DNA of 50,007 bases from an uncultured Polaribacter sp. GTDB taxonomy: Bacteria > Bacteroidota > Bacteroidia > Flavobacteriales > Flavobacteriaceae. Both the position numbers and the translations under genes were made by a program. Positions 49,970 to 50,007 of the stretch are shown here, one piece after another. Each line of letters opens with the position of its first letter. Position 1 is the first letter of the stretch. The stretch lies in NCBI RefSeq assembly GCF_947495205.1, contig NZ_CANLXV010000016.1:1-50007 (forward strand). Direction: 5' to 3'. The notes under the pieces are model-generated. The model was given only the letters and a program-made list of their open reading frames with translations. It made no database searches and was not told the origin of the DNA.

Positions 49970-50007
49970 AAAAAAACCATTTAAAATTTATAAATTTTAG
50001 ATGGTTT
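49970..50007 (+). terminator. Probable terminator after dnaX, cut by the window edge
   Basis: Long inverted repeat AAACCATTTAAAATTTA / TAAATTTTAGATGGTTT with one G-T pair, preceded by an A tract; the window ends at its 3' arm, so the T tract cannot be seen. Confidence 0.7.

Overview
The window is an AT-rich, densely coded piece of chromosome that reads as a marine member of the Flavobacteriaceae (Bacteroidota), of the Polaribacter/Tenacibaculum type. This rests on type IX secretion sorting tails, bacillithiol synthesis (BshA), a split transketolase, DUF3810 and OstA-like proteins, SusD-free low-GC gene neighbourhoods, and -10 elements of the Bacteroidota form TAnnTTTG. I could not run a database search, so the genus is an inference. 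No rRNA, tRNA, CRISPR, transposase or prophage gene was seen.

Layout. 1-4500: left edge, typA/bipA, a dicarboxylate:cation symporter and a DUF937 protein. 4500-22800: an accessory block, all on the minus strand, made of two related cassettes. Each cassette has a membrane sensor kinase with an extracytoplasmic beta-propeller, a LytTR response regulator in the same operon, and a giant secreted surface protein (LamG, Fn3-like, beta-helix, tandem InlB-type repeats, type IX sorting tail). The second cassette also carries a small exported protein of unknown function. 22876-28797: bshA, transketolase N-terminal half, an exported protein with a glutamine-amidotransferase-like look, a PIN-domain toxin-antitoxin pair, and dnaB. 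28936-41536 (plus strand): DUF3810 protein, two amidohydrolase-like exported proteins, an rRNA/tRNA methyltransferase, polyphosphate-glucokinase-like ROK kinase, Ste24-like protease, the bifunctional (p)ppGpp enzyme, a Fur-family regulator and purA. 41605-44240: a divergent pair, a 598-residue protein of unknown function and a hemerythrin-like diiron protein. 44314-50007: OstA-like protein, class III aminotransferase, msrA, dnaX.

The most interesting system is the 18-kb accessory block. Upstream of every transcription unit in it (both kinase-regulator operons, both surface-protein genes and the small exported protein) I find a pair of 9-base imperfect direct repeats set exactly 21 bases apart, which is the architecture of LytTR-type DNA sites. 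In three of the five a YAnnTTTG -10 element lies exactly 31 bases downstream. The simplest reading is a self-regulated, duplicated signalling module that senses an extracellular signal and switches on large adhesin-like surface proteins, with both cassettes probably sharing one DNA-site type.

Other points worth checking are a run of ten A residues in dnaX placed so that one-base slippage gives a gamma-like truncated clamp-loader protein, an FNR-like box centred between the two divergent genes near 43.5 kb, and a toxin-antitoxin promoter whose -10 lies inside a perfect inverted repeat.
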